Assembly: GCF_014323705.1 (NCBI RefSeq)
Contig: NZ_JABVEC010000005.1
Location: forward strand, 1-64,000
DNA from: Actinomadura alba
GTDB taxonomy: Bacteria > Actinomycetota > Actinomycetes > Streptosporangiales > Streptosporangiaceae
Direction of reading: 5' to 3'
Length of the DNA: 64,000 nucleotides
This document shows, piece after piece, positions 27,753 through 36,216 of this stretch. Numbering within the stretch: position 1 is the stretch's first letter; the number at the start of each line of letters is the position of its first letter. A program made the translations under genes and the position numbers. The notes under the pieces were generated by a model, which ran no database searches, had not been told where the DNA came from, and was given only the letters and a program-made list of their open reading frames with translations.

Positions 27753-28934
27753 GTGCTCGCTGTATGGGTGGAACGGGCCGCCGTCGGCAGGTTCAGCCCG
27801 GCTCGGGTGGCGCTGCTCACCGCCTTGGCGGTCGGTGATCTGGCGCTGTTGCATCACCCGGGTACGGCCTGGGACTGGGGGCTCGTACTGACCGGGTTCC
27901 TGCTGCTCTTGAGCGCGAGCGTGTGGCCGCTGCCCGCCCTGCTCGGCCTGTCCGCCCTGCTCGGGACCGCCGGCGCCACCGAGGCGGGTGTCGTGATGCC
28001 GGTGAAGGTGATGTGCGGCATCGCGCTGTTCGAGCTGGCCGTACGCCGATCCGGCCGGCAACTGTCCGCCGGCGGATGCGCGCTCGCGATCGCCATCGCG
28101 GCCGAGTGGGTCGGGCGGGCTCCCGCGGAGGTGGCGCCTGTCCTGTTCCGCGTCGGAACCGTCATGGGTGTGCCGTTGCTGGTCGGCGCTTACATCCGTT
28201 CGATACGGGAGAGCGCCCGGAAGGCCAGAGAGAAGGCCGCGGACGAGGAGCGGCGCCGACTGTCGCAGACGCGTGCCGTACGCGCGGCCGAGCGTACGGC
28301 CATCGCCCGTGAACTGCACGACCTGGTGGCCCATCACGTGTCGTCGATGGTGCTCCGGGTCGGGGTGGCGCGGCATGTCCTGCCGGATTCCGACCCGCGC
28401 GTCGCCGAGGTGCTCAGGGATCTGCACACCTCCGGCACGGCGGCTCTGGCCGATCTACGCCGCCTGGTGGGAGTGCTGCGGGATCCCGCCTCAGTGCACG
28501 ACAGCCCACCGCTGATCGATCCGGGGGCCCTGCCGGCCGCCCTGAGCGCCGTGGTGGAGAACGGCCGGAAGACGGGGCTCACGGTCGACGCTTCGATCGA
28601 TCCGGCCGTCGCCCGGCTGGACACTCTTCGCGGATTCACCGTGCTGAGGCTCACCCAGGAAGGCATGGCCAACGTCGCCAAGCACGCGGGACCGTCCGCG
28701 CACGCTCGGCTGTCTGTGCGGGTGGAGAGCGGTACGGTCACGCTGCGGCTCGACAATGACGTCGACGCGGGTCACCGTGCGGGGTCGACCACGCAGGGAG
28801 GGTCGGGGCACGGCCTGACGGGCATGCTGGAACGAGTGGAGCTGCTCGGTGGCCGGCTGGCCGCGGGACCGAGCCGATCCGGGTGGTCGTTGTCCGCGGA
28901 ACTGCCGGCCCTGGCGCCGGAGCCGCAGCCGTGA
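27753..28934 (+). CDS. NarL-type sensor histidine kinase (HisKA_3)
   Basis: From GTG 27753 the protein has 393 residues. Four to five membrane helices occupy about residues 15-150. The HisKA_3 dimerisation domain has His189 in ARELHDLVAHHVSSM, and the HATPase domain shows LTQEGMANVAKHAG and GHGLTGMLERVELLGG. It phosphorylates the LuxR-type regulator whose start overlaps its stop (GTGA). The signal is unknown. The exact start is uncertain, since no strong ribosome site is seen. Confidence 0.88.
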   Translation: MLAVWVERAAVGRFSPARVALLTALAVGDLALLHHPGTAWDWGLVLTGFLLLLSASVWPLPALLGLSALLGTAGATEAGVVMPVKVMCGIALFELAVRRSGRQLSAGGCALAIAIAAEWVGRAPAEVAPVLFRVGTVMGVPLLVGAYIRSIRESARKAREKAADEERRRLSQTRAVRAAERTAIARELHDLVAHHVSSMVLRVGVARHVLPDSDPRVAEVLRDLHTSGTAALADLRRLVGVLRDPASVHDSPPLIDPGALPAALSAVVENGRKTGLTVDASIDPAVARLDTLRGFTVLRLTQEGMANVAKHAGPSAHARLSVRVESGTVTLRLDNDVDAGHRAGSTTQGGSGHGLTGMLERVELLGGRLAAGPSRSGWSLSAELPALAPEPQP

Positions 28935-29584
28935 TTCGGGTCCTTCTCGTCGACGATCAGCACCTCGTCCGCATGGGTCTGACGATGCTGTGCGAGTCCG
29001 ATCCGGATATGGAGATCGCGGGTGAGGCGAGCAACGGACACGAGGCGGTACGGCTGGTCGAGCGGCTCCTGCCCGACGTGGTGCTGATGGACCTGCACAT
29101 GCCGGGCATGGACGGGGTGACCGCCACTGAACGGATCATGGCGGCCCGGCCGGCCACGCGGGTGCTGGCACTGACGACCTTCGATGACGACGACCACCTC
29201 TATCCGGCACTCGCCGCCGGGGCCTGTGGCTTCGTGGTGAAGGACACGCCGCCGGGCGAACTGCTCGACGCGGTGCGCCGGGCGGCCGAGGGCGACAGCC
29301 CGTTCAGCCAGAGCGTTCTCAACCGCCTGGTGGAGCAGGCCGTACGGGCGCGTGGGGCGGTGCGTGAAGCACCGGCCGTGGTGCTCCCGGGCCTGTCCCC
29401 CCGGGAGCGTGAGGTCCTCGCGCTGGTCGCCGCAGGCCACTCCAACCAGGAGATCGCCCACCGGCTCCATCTCGGTGTCACCACGGTGAAGACGCACGTC
29501 GGCAGCCTCATGGCCAAGACCGGCACCCGAAGCCGGATCCGGTTGGCCGTCCTGGCCGTACGCGCCGGAATCGGTGAGGACTGA
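28931..29584 (+). CDS. NarL/LuxR-family response regulator
   Basis: The 217-residue protein has a receiver domain with Asp54 (VVLMDLHMPGMDG) and a C-terminal LuxR helix-turn-helix (LSPREREVLALVAAG, then NQEIAHRLHLGVTTVKTHV). It is translationally coupled to the upstream kinase by a GTGA overlap. Targets are unknown. Confidence 0.92.
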   Translation: MIRVLLVDDQHLVRMGLTMLCESDPDMEIAGEASNGHEAVRLVERLLPDVVLMDLHMPGMDGVTATERIMAARPATRVLALTTFDDDDHLYPALAAGACGFVVKDTPPGELLDAVRRAAEGDSPFSQSVLNRLVEQAVRARGAVREAPAVVLPGLSPREREVLALVAAGHSNQEIAHRLHLGVTTVKTHVGSLMAKTGTRSRIRLAVLAVRAGIGED

Positions 29585-29621
29585 CCGACCGGCTTCGGTC
29601 ATCGAGCCGATCGGTCCAGGG

Positions 29622-31607
29622 CTAGGGGCCCTTGGCGACGACGCTGTCCAGGATCTGCTTGGTGAGGTCCTTGCCGTCGACCTGCTTGATCCGGATCCAC
29701 AGGCCGAACTTGCCGCCCGCGTCGGTGAGGCCGATCTCGCTGATCGACGGAGTGCCGGTGGTGCATTTCGTGTAGCGCGTGATCGTGCCCTTGAGCTGAC
29801 CGCGTGCGTAGTCCTCCGGCCCGCTCTTGGTGCACTGGGGGTGCTGTGAGGCGTTGGCCGGTGGCAGCTTGCCTGCGGCGACGTCGGTGGTCAGCCCGAT
29901 GAAGACGCCAGGGGTCTTGCCGGCCGAGTTGCGGAACTCGGTGAAGCTCGGCGTGGCCCGCAGCACCGGTCGCTGCTGGGCGTCGGCCAGCGCCACCTCC
30001 GTGGGCAGCCAGGTCGCCTGCGGCTGCTTGGGCCAGGCCTTCGGAACCGTCACGGTCAGCTTGCCGGACCCGTCGCTCACCGTGGTGAAGTTGGGGTCGG
30101 GCTTCGCCTGCTGCTTCTCGTCGTCGCCGGAGAAGAAGACACCGAGCAGCCGCCCGGCGATCAGAGCGACCACCAGGATCCCGACCGCGATCGCGGCTGG
30201 GATCAGCCACTTCTTCTTTCCCGCGCCGTCCGCTCCGCCCGGGTCGGGAGTGCGTCGACGGCGTCCGGGCGACCGGCCGGACCTGCCGCTTCCACCACCG
30301 GGCCCACCGGGGCCACCCGGACCGTGCGGACCGGCGGGGCCGCCCGGGCCCGGCTGCATGGGGGGGCCGGGAGGGCCCTGGGGGTAGGCGCCGCCGGGGG
30401 GCGGCTGCATCGGGTGACCGCGGGGTGGTGTGCCGGAGTCCTGCCGGCCGTGGAAACCCTGTGGGCCTTGTGGGCCGTGCGGCAGTGGCTGGGGGAGGAT
30501 CGCGGTGCCGTCGGTCCGTACGGTCTGTTCCCCGTCGGTGCCGTGGTCCACCATCGTCTCGTCGCCGGACGGGCTCTGGCCCGGGACCCGCACCTCCGAG
30601 GTGTGGATCTCATCCTGAGTCGCTGGGGGCCGCCCCGTGGATCCGTGGGCCGGCGTGGGCGGCCGTGAGTCGCCGTACGGCTCGCGAGGGGGCGGCGGAG
30701 GGCCCGGTGTGCCGTACGACGCCGGTGGTGGCCCCTGCGGGCCCAGCGGCCCCTGCTGAGGCGGCGGCGGAGGGCCGGGTGTGCCGTAGGAGTCCTCCTG
30801 CCCCGTCCAGGGCGGGGCGCCCGGAGGCCTGAGCGTCTTCAGCGCCTCGGCGAACGCGTCCGCGGTCGGCCACCGGTTCTCGCGTTGTACGTCGAGTGCG
30901 CGCATGACCACCTGGTCGAACTCTGGTCCCAGTTCGGGTCGCAGCCGAGTCAGTGGAATCTTCACTGGCGCCACACCGGGGGCGCGCCCCGCGAGCATGT
31001 GATAGGTCAGCGCGCCGAGGCCGTACACGTCCGCGCGCACGTCCAGGCCGCCGCCGAACCGGGCCTGTTCGGGCGACATGTAGCCCGGGGTTCCCACCGG
31101 CAGCGTGAAGGCGCCCGAGGCGTGCGCGAGCGCCTTGGCGAGTCCGAGGTCGGCGATGAGCAGCCGCTCGCCGCCGTCCGGCGTGGACTGGAACAGCACG
31201 TTGGACGGCTTCAGGTCCCGGTGGATGATGCCGAGCCGGTTGATGACCTCGACGCCATACGCGATCTCCTGGGCGAGCGCAAGGGCTTCGTTGACCGGAA
31301 CCGGCCGGTGTTGCATCCGGTCGGCGAGCGTGCCCTTGTCGGCGTACGACATCACGAAGTACGGACGGCCGTCCGGCAGCTCACCGATGTCGTGAACCCG
31401 CACGAGCCGTTCGGAGTCCGCCCGGCGCAGTATCCGGGCCTCCTCGAGGAAGCGGTTGCGCACGTCGAGGTCGTCGAGAAGGCTTCCGGACAGGACCTTT
31501 ATGGCTACTGGGGCGGCGAGCGCGTCGTCATGGCCCAGCCACACTGAGGCGAACGCCCCGGAGCCGAGGACGCGGTCGATTCGATAACGACCGACAGATG
31601 TAGGCAT
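29622..31607 (-). CDS. membrane-anchored Ser/Thr protein kinase (Hanks type)
   Basis: The start is ATG 31607 (GGGGGTGTCC upstream), giving 661 residues. The kinase domain covers residues about 8-270: glycine loop GSGAFASV (15-22), Lys37 (VAIK), catalytic HRDLKPSN with Asp131, a DLG metal motif (IADLGLAKA) in place of DFG, and GTPGYMSPEQA. A Pro/Gly-rich linker of about 190 residues follows. One helix (about 465-485) leads to an extracellular domain of about 170 residues of unknown ligand, with two Cys residues (CTKSG and KCTTG). No PASTA repeats are present. It diverges from the ECF sigma gene. Confidence 0.92.
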   Translation of the reverse strand: MPTSVGRYRIDRVLGSGAFASVWLGHDDALAAPVAIKVLSGSLLDDLDVRNRFLEEARILRRADSERLVRVHDIGELPDGRPYFVMSYADKGTLADRMQHRPVPVNEALALAQEIAYGVEVINRLGIIHRDLKPSNVLFQSTPDGGERLLIADLGLAKALAHASGAFTLPVGTPGYMSPEQARFGGGLDVRADVYGLGALTYHMLAGRAPGVAPVKIPLTRLRPELGPEFDQVVMRALDVQRENRWPTADAFAEALKTLRPPGAPPWTGQEDSYGTPGPPPPPQQGPLGPQGPPPASYGTPGPPPPPREPYGDSRPPTPAHGSTGRPPATQDEIHTSEVRVPGQSPSGDETMVDHGTDGEQTVRTDGTAILPQPLPHGPQGPQGFHGRQDSGTPPRGHPMQPPPGGAYPQGPPGPPMQPGPGGPAGPHGPGGPGGPGGGSGRSGRSPGRRRRTPDPGGADGAGKKKWLIPAAIAVGILVVALIAGRLLGVFFSGDDEKQQAKPDPNFTTVSDGSGKLTVTVPKAWPKQPQATWLPTEVALADAQQRPVLRATPSFTEFRNSAGKTPGVFIGLTTDVAAGKLPPANASQHPQCTKSGPEDYARGQLKGTITRYTKCTTGTPSISEIGLTDAGGKFGLWIRIKQVDGKDLTKQILDSVVAKGP

Positions 31608-31744
31608 GGACACCCCCGTATCATGCCCAAAAACCGGGTCTTGCTGGGAACCGGCCGGACGGAAGGCGGCGATGACCGGACCGAGGCGTGCGTCGAGCGA
31701 AGGCGAGCGATTGCCGAGCGTGCAAAGAACACAGCGAGGGCAGC

Positions 31745-32293
31745 ATGGCATTCGATGAGCGGACCGAGGCCCTGGCCGTAAGGGCCTCCAAGGGTGACAA
31801 GGCGGCTCTGGACGAGCTGCTCCGGGCCATCGAGCCGGACGTCATGCGGCACAGTGCGCGGTTCCTGCCGTGCCGCCAGGACGCCGAGGAGGCTTGCCAG
31901 GACGCGCTGCTGCAGGTCGCCCGCAATATCCACAGGTTCGAGGGGCGCTCGAGGTTCAGCACCTGGCTGCACGTCGTCGTGGCCAACTCGGCGCGGTCCA
32001 CGTACCGGTCGCTGAAGCGGCGCTCGGTCGAGCAGGCCGGCGAGCTGCCGCAGCAGCGACCGGACCCGCACCGCACGAGTGTGATCGCCGGTTCGAGGGT
32101 CGACATCCTCGACGCGATGGAGGAGCTCGAGGCGCGCAAGCCCGACCTCATCCAGGCGCTCGTGCTCCGCGATGTCTCCCAGCTCGAGTACTCCGAGATC
32201 GCCGAGCAGCTCGGCCTGCCGCTCGGCACGGTCAAGTCGCGGATCCACGAGGCTCGCAAGCAGTTCCGCCAGGCGCTCGGCGACGACTACTGA
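31745..32293 (+). CDS. ECF-type RNA polymerase sigma factor
   Basis: The 182-residue protein has sigma region 2 (DAEEACQDALLQVARNIHRFEGRS and WLHVVVANSARSTYR) and region 4 (LRDVSQLEYSEIAEQLGLPLGTVKSRIHEARK). There is no anti-sigma gene adjacent. Instead it diverges from a Ser/Thr kinase and its stop overlaps the start of an AlkB-like gene (TGATG). GAGGGCAGC precedes the ATG. Confidence 0.92.
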   Translation: MAFDERTEALAVRASKGDKAALDELLRAIEPDVMRHSARFLPCRQDAEEACQDALLQVARNIHRFEGRSRFSTWLHVVVANSARSTYRSLKRRSVEQAGELPQQRPDPHRTSVIAGSRVDILDAMEELEARKPDLIQALVLRDVSQLEYSEIAEQLGLPLGTVKSRIHEARKQFRQALGDDY

Positions 32294-32976
32294 TGTCCTT
32301 CATCGTCGGCGACGGTGCTCGTCGTGATGGGCTCGGTGACGCGGTGCGCGCCGGTGACGGCGCCCCGCCGCAGGCGCCGGAAGCGGTTCCGGGGCTGCGG
32401 TACTTTCCCGGCTGGCTCACCCCCGATGCCGGAGAGACCCTGCTCTCGTCCATAGACGCCGCCGAGTGGTCGGAGGAGTTGCGGCGCAGAGTGCAGCACT
32501 ACGGCCACCGGTACGACTACGGTCGCCGGAGCGTGGCCGCGGACTCACGGGCCGGCGTCGCTCCGCCGCTCCCTGCATGGGCGCGCGAACAAGCCGTACG
32601 CCTGGTGCGTGAAGGCATCCTGGACCAGGCGGCCGACCAGGCCATCATCAACGAGTACCACCCGGGCCAGGGCATCAGCCCGCACGTCGACTGCGTGCCG
32701 TGCTTCGGTCCCGTGGTGGCCGCGATATCCCTCGGCTCCGCGTGCGTGATGGACTTCACCGACCCCGGGGACGGTACGAAGGTGGCGGTACCGCTCGCCC
32801 CGGGCAGCCTGTGCGTCATGACCGGGCCCGCCCGCTACACATGGCGTCACGGCATCGCCGCCCGCAAGAGCGACCCGGGCCCGGCGGGTCGCGTCCCTCG
32901 CGGCCGACGGGTGTCGGTCACCTTCCGCACGGTGGTCGAAGCGGTGGTCGAAGCGGTGGTCGAACCCGCGCGATGA
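32293..32976 (+). CDS. AlkB-like 2-oxoglutarate/Fe(II)-dependent dioxygenase
   Basis: The 227-residue protein has the AlkB jelly-roll signature: INEYHPGQGISPHVD with iron ligands His131 and Asp133, a distal RHGI histidine, and RRVSVTFR with the 2-oxoglutarate-binding arginine. Relatives repair alkylated nucleic acids or modify tRNA or protein. It is translationally coupled to the ECF sigma factor, suggesting stress-linked expression. The C-terminus carries a VVEAVVEAVVE repeat arising from a tandem 12-bp duplication. Confidence 0.85.
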   Translation: MSFIVGDGARRDGLGDAVRAGDGAPPQAPEAVPGLRYFPGWLTPDAGETLLSSIDAAEWSEELRRRVQHYGHRYDYGRRSVAADSRAGVAPPLPAWAREQAVRLVREGILDQAADQAIINEYHPGQGISPHVDCVPCFGPVVAAISLGSACVMDFTDPGDGTKVAVPLAPGSLCVMTGPARYTWRHGIAARKSDPGPAGRVPRGRRVSVTFRTVVEAVVEAVVEPAR

Positions 32977-33065
32977 CCGGTGACCGGTCATGAGTGGGTA
33001 ACGTCGCGGCAAGGTTGGGCGAAGGTTCGAGGCGGTGTCCGGCGTACCGGGCCAGCATCCCTGGT

Positions 33066-34067
33066 ATGCCTTCCGATCGACCGATCTTCGTTGTCGGGTG
33101 CCCTCGCTCGGGCACGACGATGCTGCAGCTGATGTTGCACGCTCATCAGAGGATCGCCATTCCGCCGGAGACGCGGTTCCTGCTGCCCGTCTATGAGTCC
33201 CGGTGCGACTTCGGTGATCTTCGCGAGCCGGCCAACCGCCGCGAGCTGGCCCGCTCGATCGTCGACGTGAAGGAGACGAAGTTCGCGGACCTGGGCCTCG
33301 ATCCCGACCAGGTCGTCGAGGAGATCGCCGCGGGCCCGCCCACGGTGGGGTCGGCGCTCGGCATCGTGTTCCGGGCCTATGCGAGGCGCTTCGGCAGCGC
33401 TCGGTGGGGGGACAAGCGGCCGAGTTACTTCCGCCGCCTCGACGTGCTGCTGCGCATGTTCCCCGACGCGCAGATCGTCCACCTGGTGCGTGACGGCCGC
33501 GACTGCGTGGCGTCGCTCAAGGAGATGCCGTGGTTCCACATGGGCACCTCCCACGCCATCTCCACCTGGAACGAGGCGATCGACGCGGGCCGGCGGGCGG
33601 CGCGGCGGCTCGGCCCGACCGCCTACTACGAGATGGGTTACGAGCGGCTGGTCGCCGACCCGCAGACCGAGCTGATGCGGCTGTGCGACTTCCTCGGTGA
33701 GGAGTACGACCCGGTGATGGCGGAGCCGCACCACATGGCGAAGGTGGCCGTACCGGCGCACAAGAAATGGCACGCGCGCACCTACGACTCGGTGGGCACC
33801 GACCGGGTCGGCTCCTGGTCCCGGCGGCTTGAGCCGTGGGAGATCGCGCTGTGCGAGAGCGCGATGGGCTCGCGGCTGACCGACAACGGATACGAGCGCA
33901 CCGGCGTGCCCCGCCCGTCCGCGGCGCACATGGCCCGCTACCTGCGGGTCGCCGCACACCGGCGGCTGGCGGCGCGCAAGTGCGACGCTTTCGACCAGGT
34001 ACGGCGGCGCTGCGAGCCCAATCCCGTGGCCTCGCAGCTCACCACACCGGCGTACGCGGACGCCTGA
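33066..34067 (+). CDS. sulfotransferase family protein
   Basis: The 333-residue protein starts with the PAPS 5'-phosphosulfate loop FVVGCPRSGTT (residues 8-18) and later has VHLVRDGRDCVAS, the 3'-phosphate-binding region. It should transfer sulfate from PAPS to an unknown acceptor. ATG 33066 is 90 bp after the AlkB-like gene on the same strand. The C-terminal half is basic. The acceptor cannot be predicted from context. Confidence 0.88.
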   Translation: MPSDRPIFVVGCPRSGTTMLQLMLHAHQRIAIPPETRFLLPVYESRCDFGDLREPANRRELARSIVDVKETKFADLGLDPDQVVEEIAAGPPTVGSALGIVFRAYARRFGSARWGDKRPSYFRRLDVLLRMFPDAQIVHLVRDGRDCVASLKEMPWFHMGTSHAISTWNEAIDAGRRAARRLGPTAYYEMGYERLVADPQTELMRLCDFLGEEYDPVMAEPHHMAKVAVPAHKKWHARTYDSVGTDRVGSWSRRLEPWEIALCESAMGSRLTDNGYERTGVPRPSAAHMARYLRVAAHRRLAARKCDAFDQVRRRCEPNPVASQLTTPAYADA

Positions 34068-34210
34068 CGCGGACGCCTGACCTGGGCACCGGGCCTGGGC
34101 ACCGGGCCTGGGCACCGGGCCTGGGCATCGGGCCTGGGCATCGGGCCTGGGCATCGGGCCTGGGCATCGGGCCTGGGCATCGGGCCTGGGCATCGGGCCT
34201 GGGCATCGGC
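34058..34210. repeat. 13-bp minisatellite between sulfotransferase gene and otsA
   Basis: Ten consecutive copies of CCTGGGCAYCGGG run from 34081 to 34210: three with CACC, then seven with CATC. They are preceded by two copies of a different 13-bp unit (CGGACGCCTGACG type) at the end of the sulfotransferase gene. The array lies 3' to two convergent genes, so copy number can change without affecting either protein. Confidence 0.95.
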
Positions 34211-34222
34211 CCACCCGGCGGC

Positions 34223-35749
34223 TCAGTCCAGCGCGGCCAGCTGCTCGGCGAACCATTCCCGCGGGGGAAGAGCCATCGCCGCGGCGGCGAGCCGCTCGCA
34301 CCGTGCGGTCCGTTCGTCGCGGGGCATCAGCAGCGCGTGGTGCAGGGCCTCGGAGGTCTGCGAGACGTCGAACGGGTTGACCAGCAGCGCGTCCTCGCCG
34401 AGCTCGGCGGCGGCCCCGGCCTCCTGTGACAGTACGAGGGCACAGCCGTGCTCGGACACGACCGGGCCCTCCTTGGCGACGAGATTCATGCCGTCCCGGA
34501 TCGGATTGACCAGCAGGACGTGCGCCATTCGGTAGGCGGCGAGCGATCGGGGATAGTCGTCGTAGACCTCGAGGATCAGCGGTTCCCAGCTCTCGTCGCC
34601 GAACTCGTCCGTGATCTGCTGGGCCGTTCGCCGGACCGCGTCGGTGTACTCCCGGTACTCCGGCAGGTCGTACCGCGACGGGTACGCGAACGCCACGTGC
34701 ACCACCCGGCCGTGCCATTCCGGGTGGTTGACGAGCAGTTCCCGGTATGCCGCGAGGCCGCGCACGAGGTTCTTGGAGAGCTCGGTCCGGTCGATCCGTA
34801 CGAGCACTCTCCGGTCGCCGACGCGCTCACGCAGCGTGGCGGCGCGATCGGCGACATCCGGTTCGGCGGCCCGCTGCCGGAGAGCGGGCCCGTCGACCCC
34901 GAGGCCGTGCACGCCGATCCTGGTGGCGCGGCCCTTGTAGGTGACCGTTGGGGTGATGCGGTCGACCTTCGCGCCGAGGATCACCTCGCAGCAGTCCATG
35001 AAGGCCTTCGCCCAGCGCTCGGTGAGGAATCCGGCGTGGTCGGCACCGAGGATGCCTTCGAGGACCTGCACGCCGATGTCGTCGGGCAGCAGCCGGTAGT
35101 AGTCCGGCGGCGCCCACGGGGTGTGGGAGAAATGGGCGATCCGCAGATCGGGACGGCGTTCACGCAGCATGTGCGGTGCCAGCGTCAGGTGGTAGTCCTG
35201 AATGGCCGCCTTCGCGCCGCGGGCCGCGTCACGCGCCAGCGCGTCCGCGAAGGCGGCGTTGTAGGCGTTGTAGGCCTGCCAGTCCCGGTGGAAGCCCGCG
35301 TCGAAATGCGGTTTGTTCGGGGTGTCGTACAGCAGGTGATGTACGAACCACAGGGTGGCGTTCGCCACCGAGTTGTAGGCCCGGTGGAACGTGGCGGGCG
35401 GGATGTCGAGCATGCGCACGGCGCCGCCGCCGGTGTCATGACCCGCCAGGTCGAGGCGGCCGTCCGGGGCCTGCCGTGCGGCCGCGCGATCGGAGTCGGA
35501 GAGCGCCGCGCAGACCCACAGCGCATCCGCTTCGGCCGCACCCACCCCCGCGCCGTCCTCCGCACGGCTCTCCGCGCCCTCCTCGGCGCCGCTCTGGGCA
35601 CCGTTCCGGGATTCGGCGCGCCCGGCCACGGACGCCAGGGCGGACACGAGTCCCCCGCCGCCTCGGCGCAAGGTGAGAGTTCCATCCTCGGACAGTGAGA
35701 AAGACACCGGACCGCGGTTGGATGCGACAAGGACCTGCGCATGACTCAT
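34223..35749 (-). CDS. otsA: trehalose-6-phosphate synthase
   Basis: OtsA (GT20) makes trehalose-6-phosphate from UDP-glucose and glucose-6-phosphate. Signatures include SNRGPVSF at the N-terminus, QDYHL, FSHTPWAPPDYY, RIDRTELSKN and the C-terminal DGMNLVAKE. At 508 residues the length is typical. An Ala/Glu-rich insert (about residues 45-75) has replicated GAESRAEDG-like sequence. No clear ribosome site precedes ATG 35749, so a slightly later start is possible. The phosphatase otsB is 9 kb away. Confidence 0.93.
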   Translation of the reverse strand: MSHAQVLVASNRGPVSFSLSEDGTLTLRRGGGGLVSALASVAGRAESRNGAQSGAEEGAESRAEDGAGVGAAEADALWVCAALSDSDRAAARQAPDGRLDLAGHDTGGGAVRMLDIPPATFHRAYNSVANATLWFVHHLLYDTPNKPHFDAGFHRDWQAYNAYNAAFADALARDAARGAKAAIQDYHLTLAPHMLRERRPDLRIAHFSHTPWAPPDYYRLLPDDIGVQVLEGILGADHAGFLTERWAKAFMDCCEVILGAKVDRITPTVTYKGRATRIGVHGLGVDGPALRQRAAEPDVADRAATLRERVGDRRVLVRIDRTELSKNLVRGLAAYRELLVNHPEWHGRVVHVAFAYPSRYDLPEYREYTDAVRRTAQQITDEFGDESWEPLILEVYDDYPRSLAAYRMAHVLLVNPIRDGMNLVAKEGPVVSEHGCALVLSQEAGAAAELGEDALLVNPFDVSQTSEALHHALLMPRDERTARCERLAAAAMALPPREWFAEQLAALD

Positions 35750-36062
35750 ATGCGGCAGCGTAACCCGCCAGCGGATCTAGGTTCGATGTCGGTGCGCCCC
35801 AGCGCTCGGTGAGTTTCGCACCAGGTCCGAGGGCAGAGGTCTGGTCCATGGGTCGAGCAGGTAAAGGCGGTGATGCCGGCGGCTGGTCGCGGACCGGATC
35901 GACCAGGCGCCTGCGGGAATCCGTCTCGATCGTCCGGCACATGTCCGTGGACCCGACCCGGCGGGAGCGCGAACCCGTCTGGGACGGGTGGCGTCCCGAC
36001 CGGTGAGACACGCTTGCCCGGTCTCCGGACGGTTCAGGTACAGTTTCGCGTACAACTTCATA
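35750..36062. other. intergenic region upstream of the SAM riboswitch
   Basis: A short open frame at 35809-36006 has no recognisable features and is probably non-coding. A possible promoter for the riboswitch transcript has TTGCCC at 36014-36019 and TACAGT at 36039-36044 (spacing 19). Confidence 0.3.
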
Positions 36063-36203
36063 TTGCTCATCCAGAGGGGTGGAGGGATCGGCCCTGCGAA
36101 GCCCCGGCAACCCTCCCGTCGCACTCGTTAATCAGCAGCGAGGCCGCGCGGGACAGGTGCCAAATCCGACCTGTGACCAAGGTGGCACAGGGCAGATGAG
36201 GGA
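36063..36203 (+). ncRNA. SAM-I (S-box) riboswitch upstream of thrC
   Basis: The leader contains the conserved S-box core: AGAGGGGTGGAGGGATCGGCC, then GAAGCCCCGGCAACC, and downstream CAGGTGCCAAATCC. The P1 helix can form between CTCATC (36066-36071) and GATGAG (36195-36200). The ribosome-site region GGGAAGG directly follows P1, so ligand binding could control translation start or termination. S-adenosylmethionine is the expected ligand. Confidence 0.9.
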
Positions 36204-36216
36204 AGGCCTCGCTTCC

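Noticed and set aside
34081..34210. Possible CRISPR array
   Set aside because: Units are only 13 bp, directly adjoining and without spacers. No cas genes are present.
35809..36006. 65-codon frame upstream of the SAM riboswitch
   Set aside because: No ribosome site, no recognisable features, and it lies in an expected promoter region.
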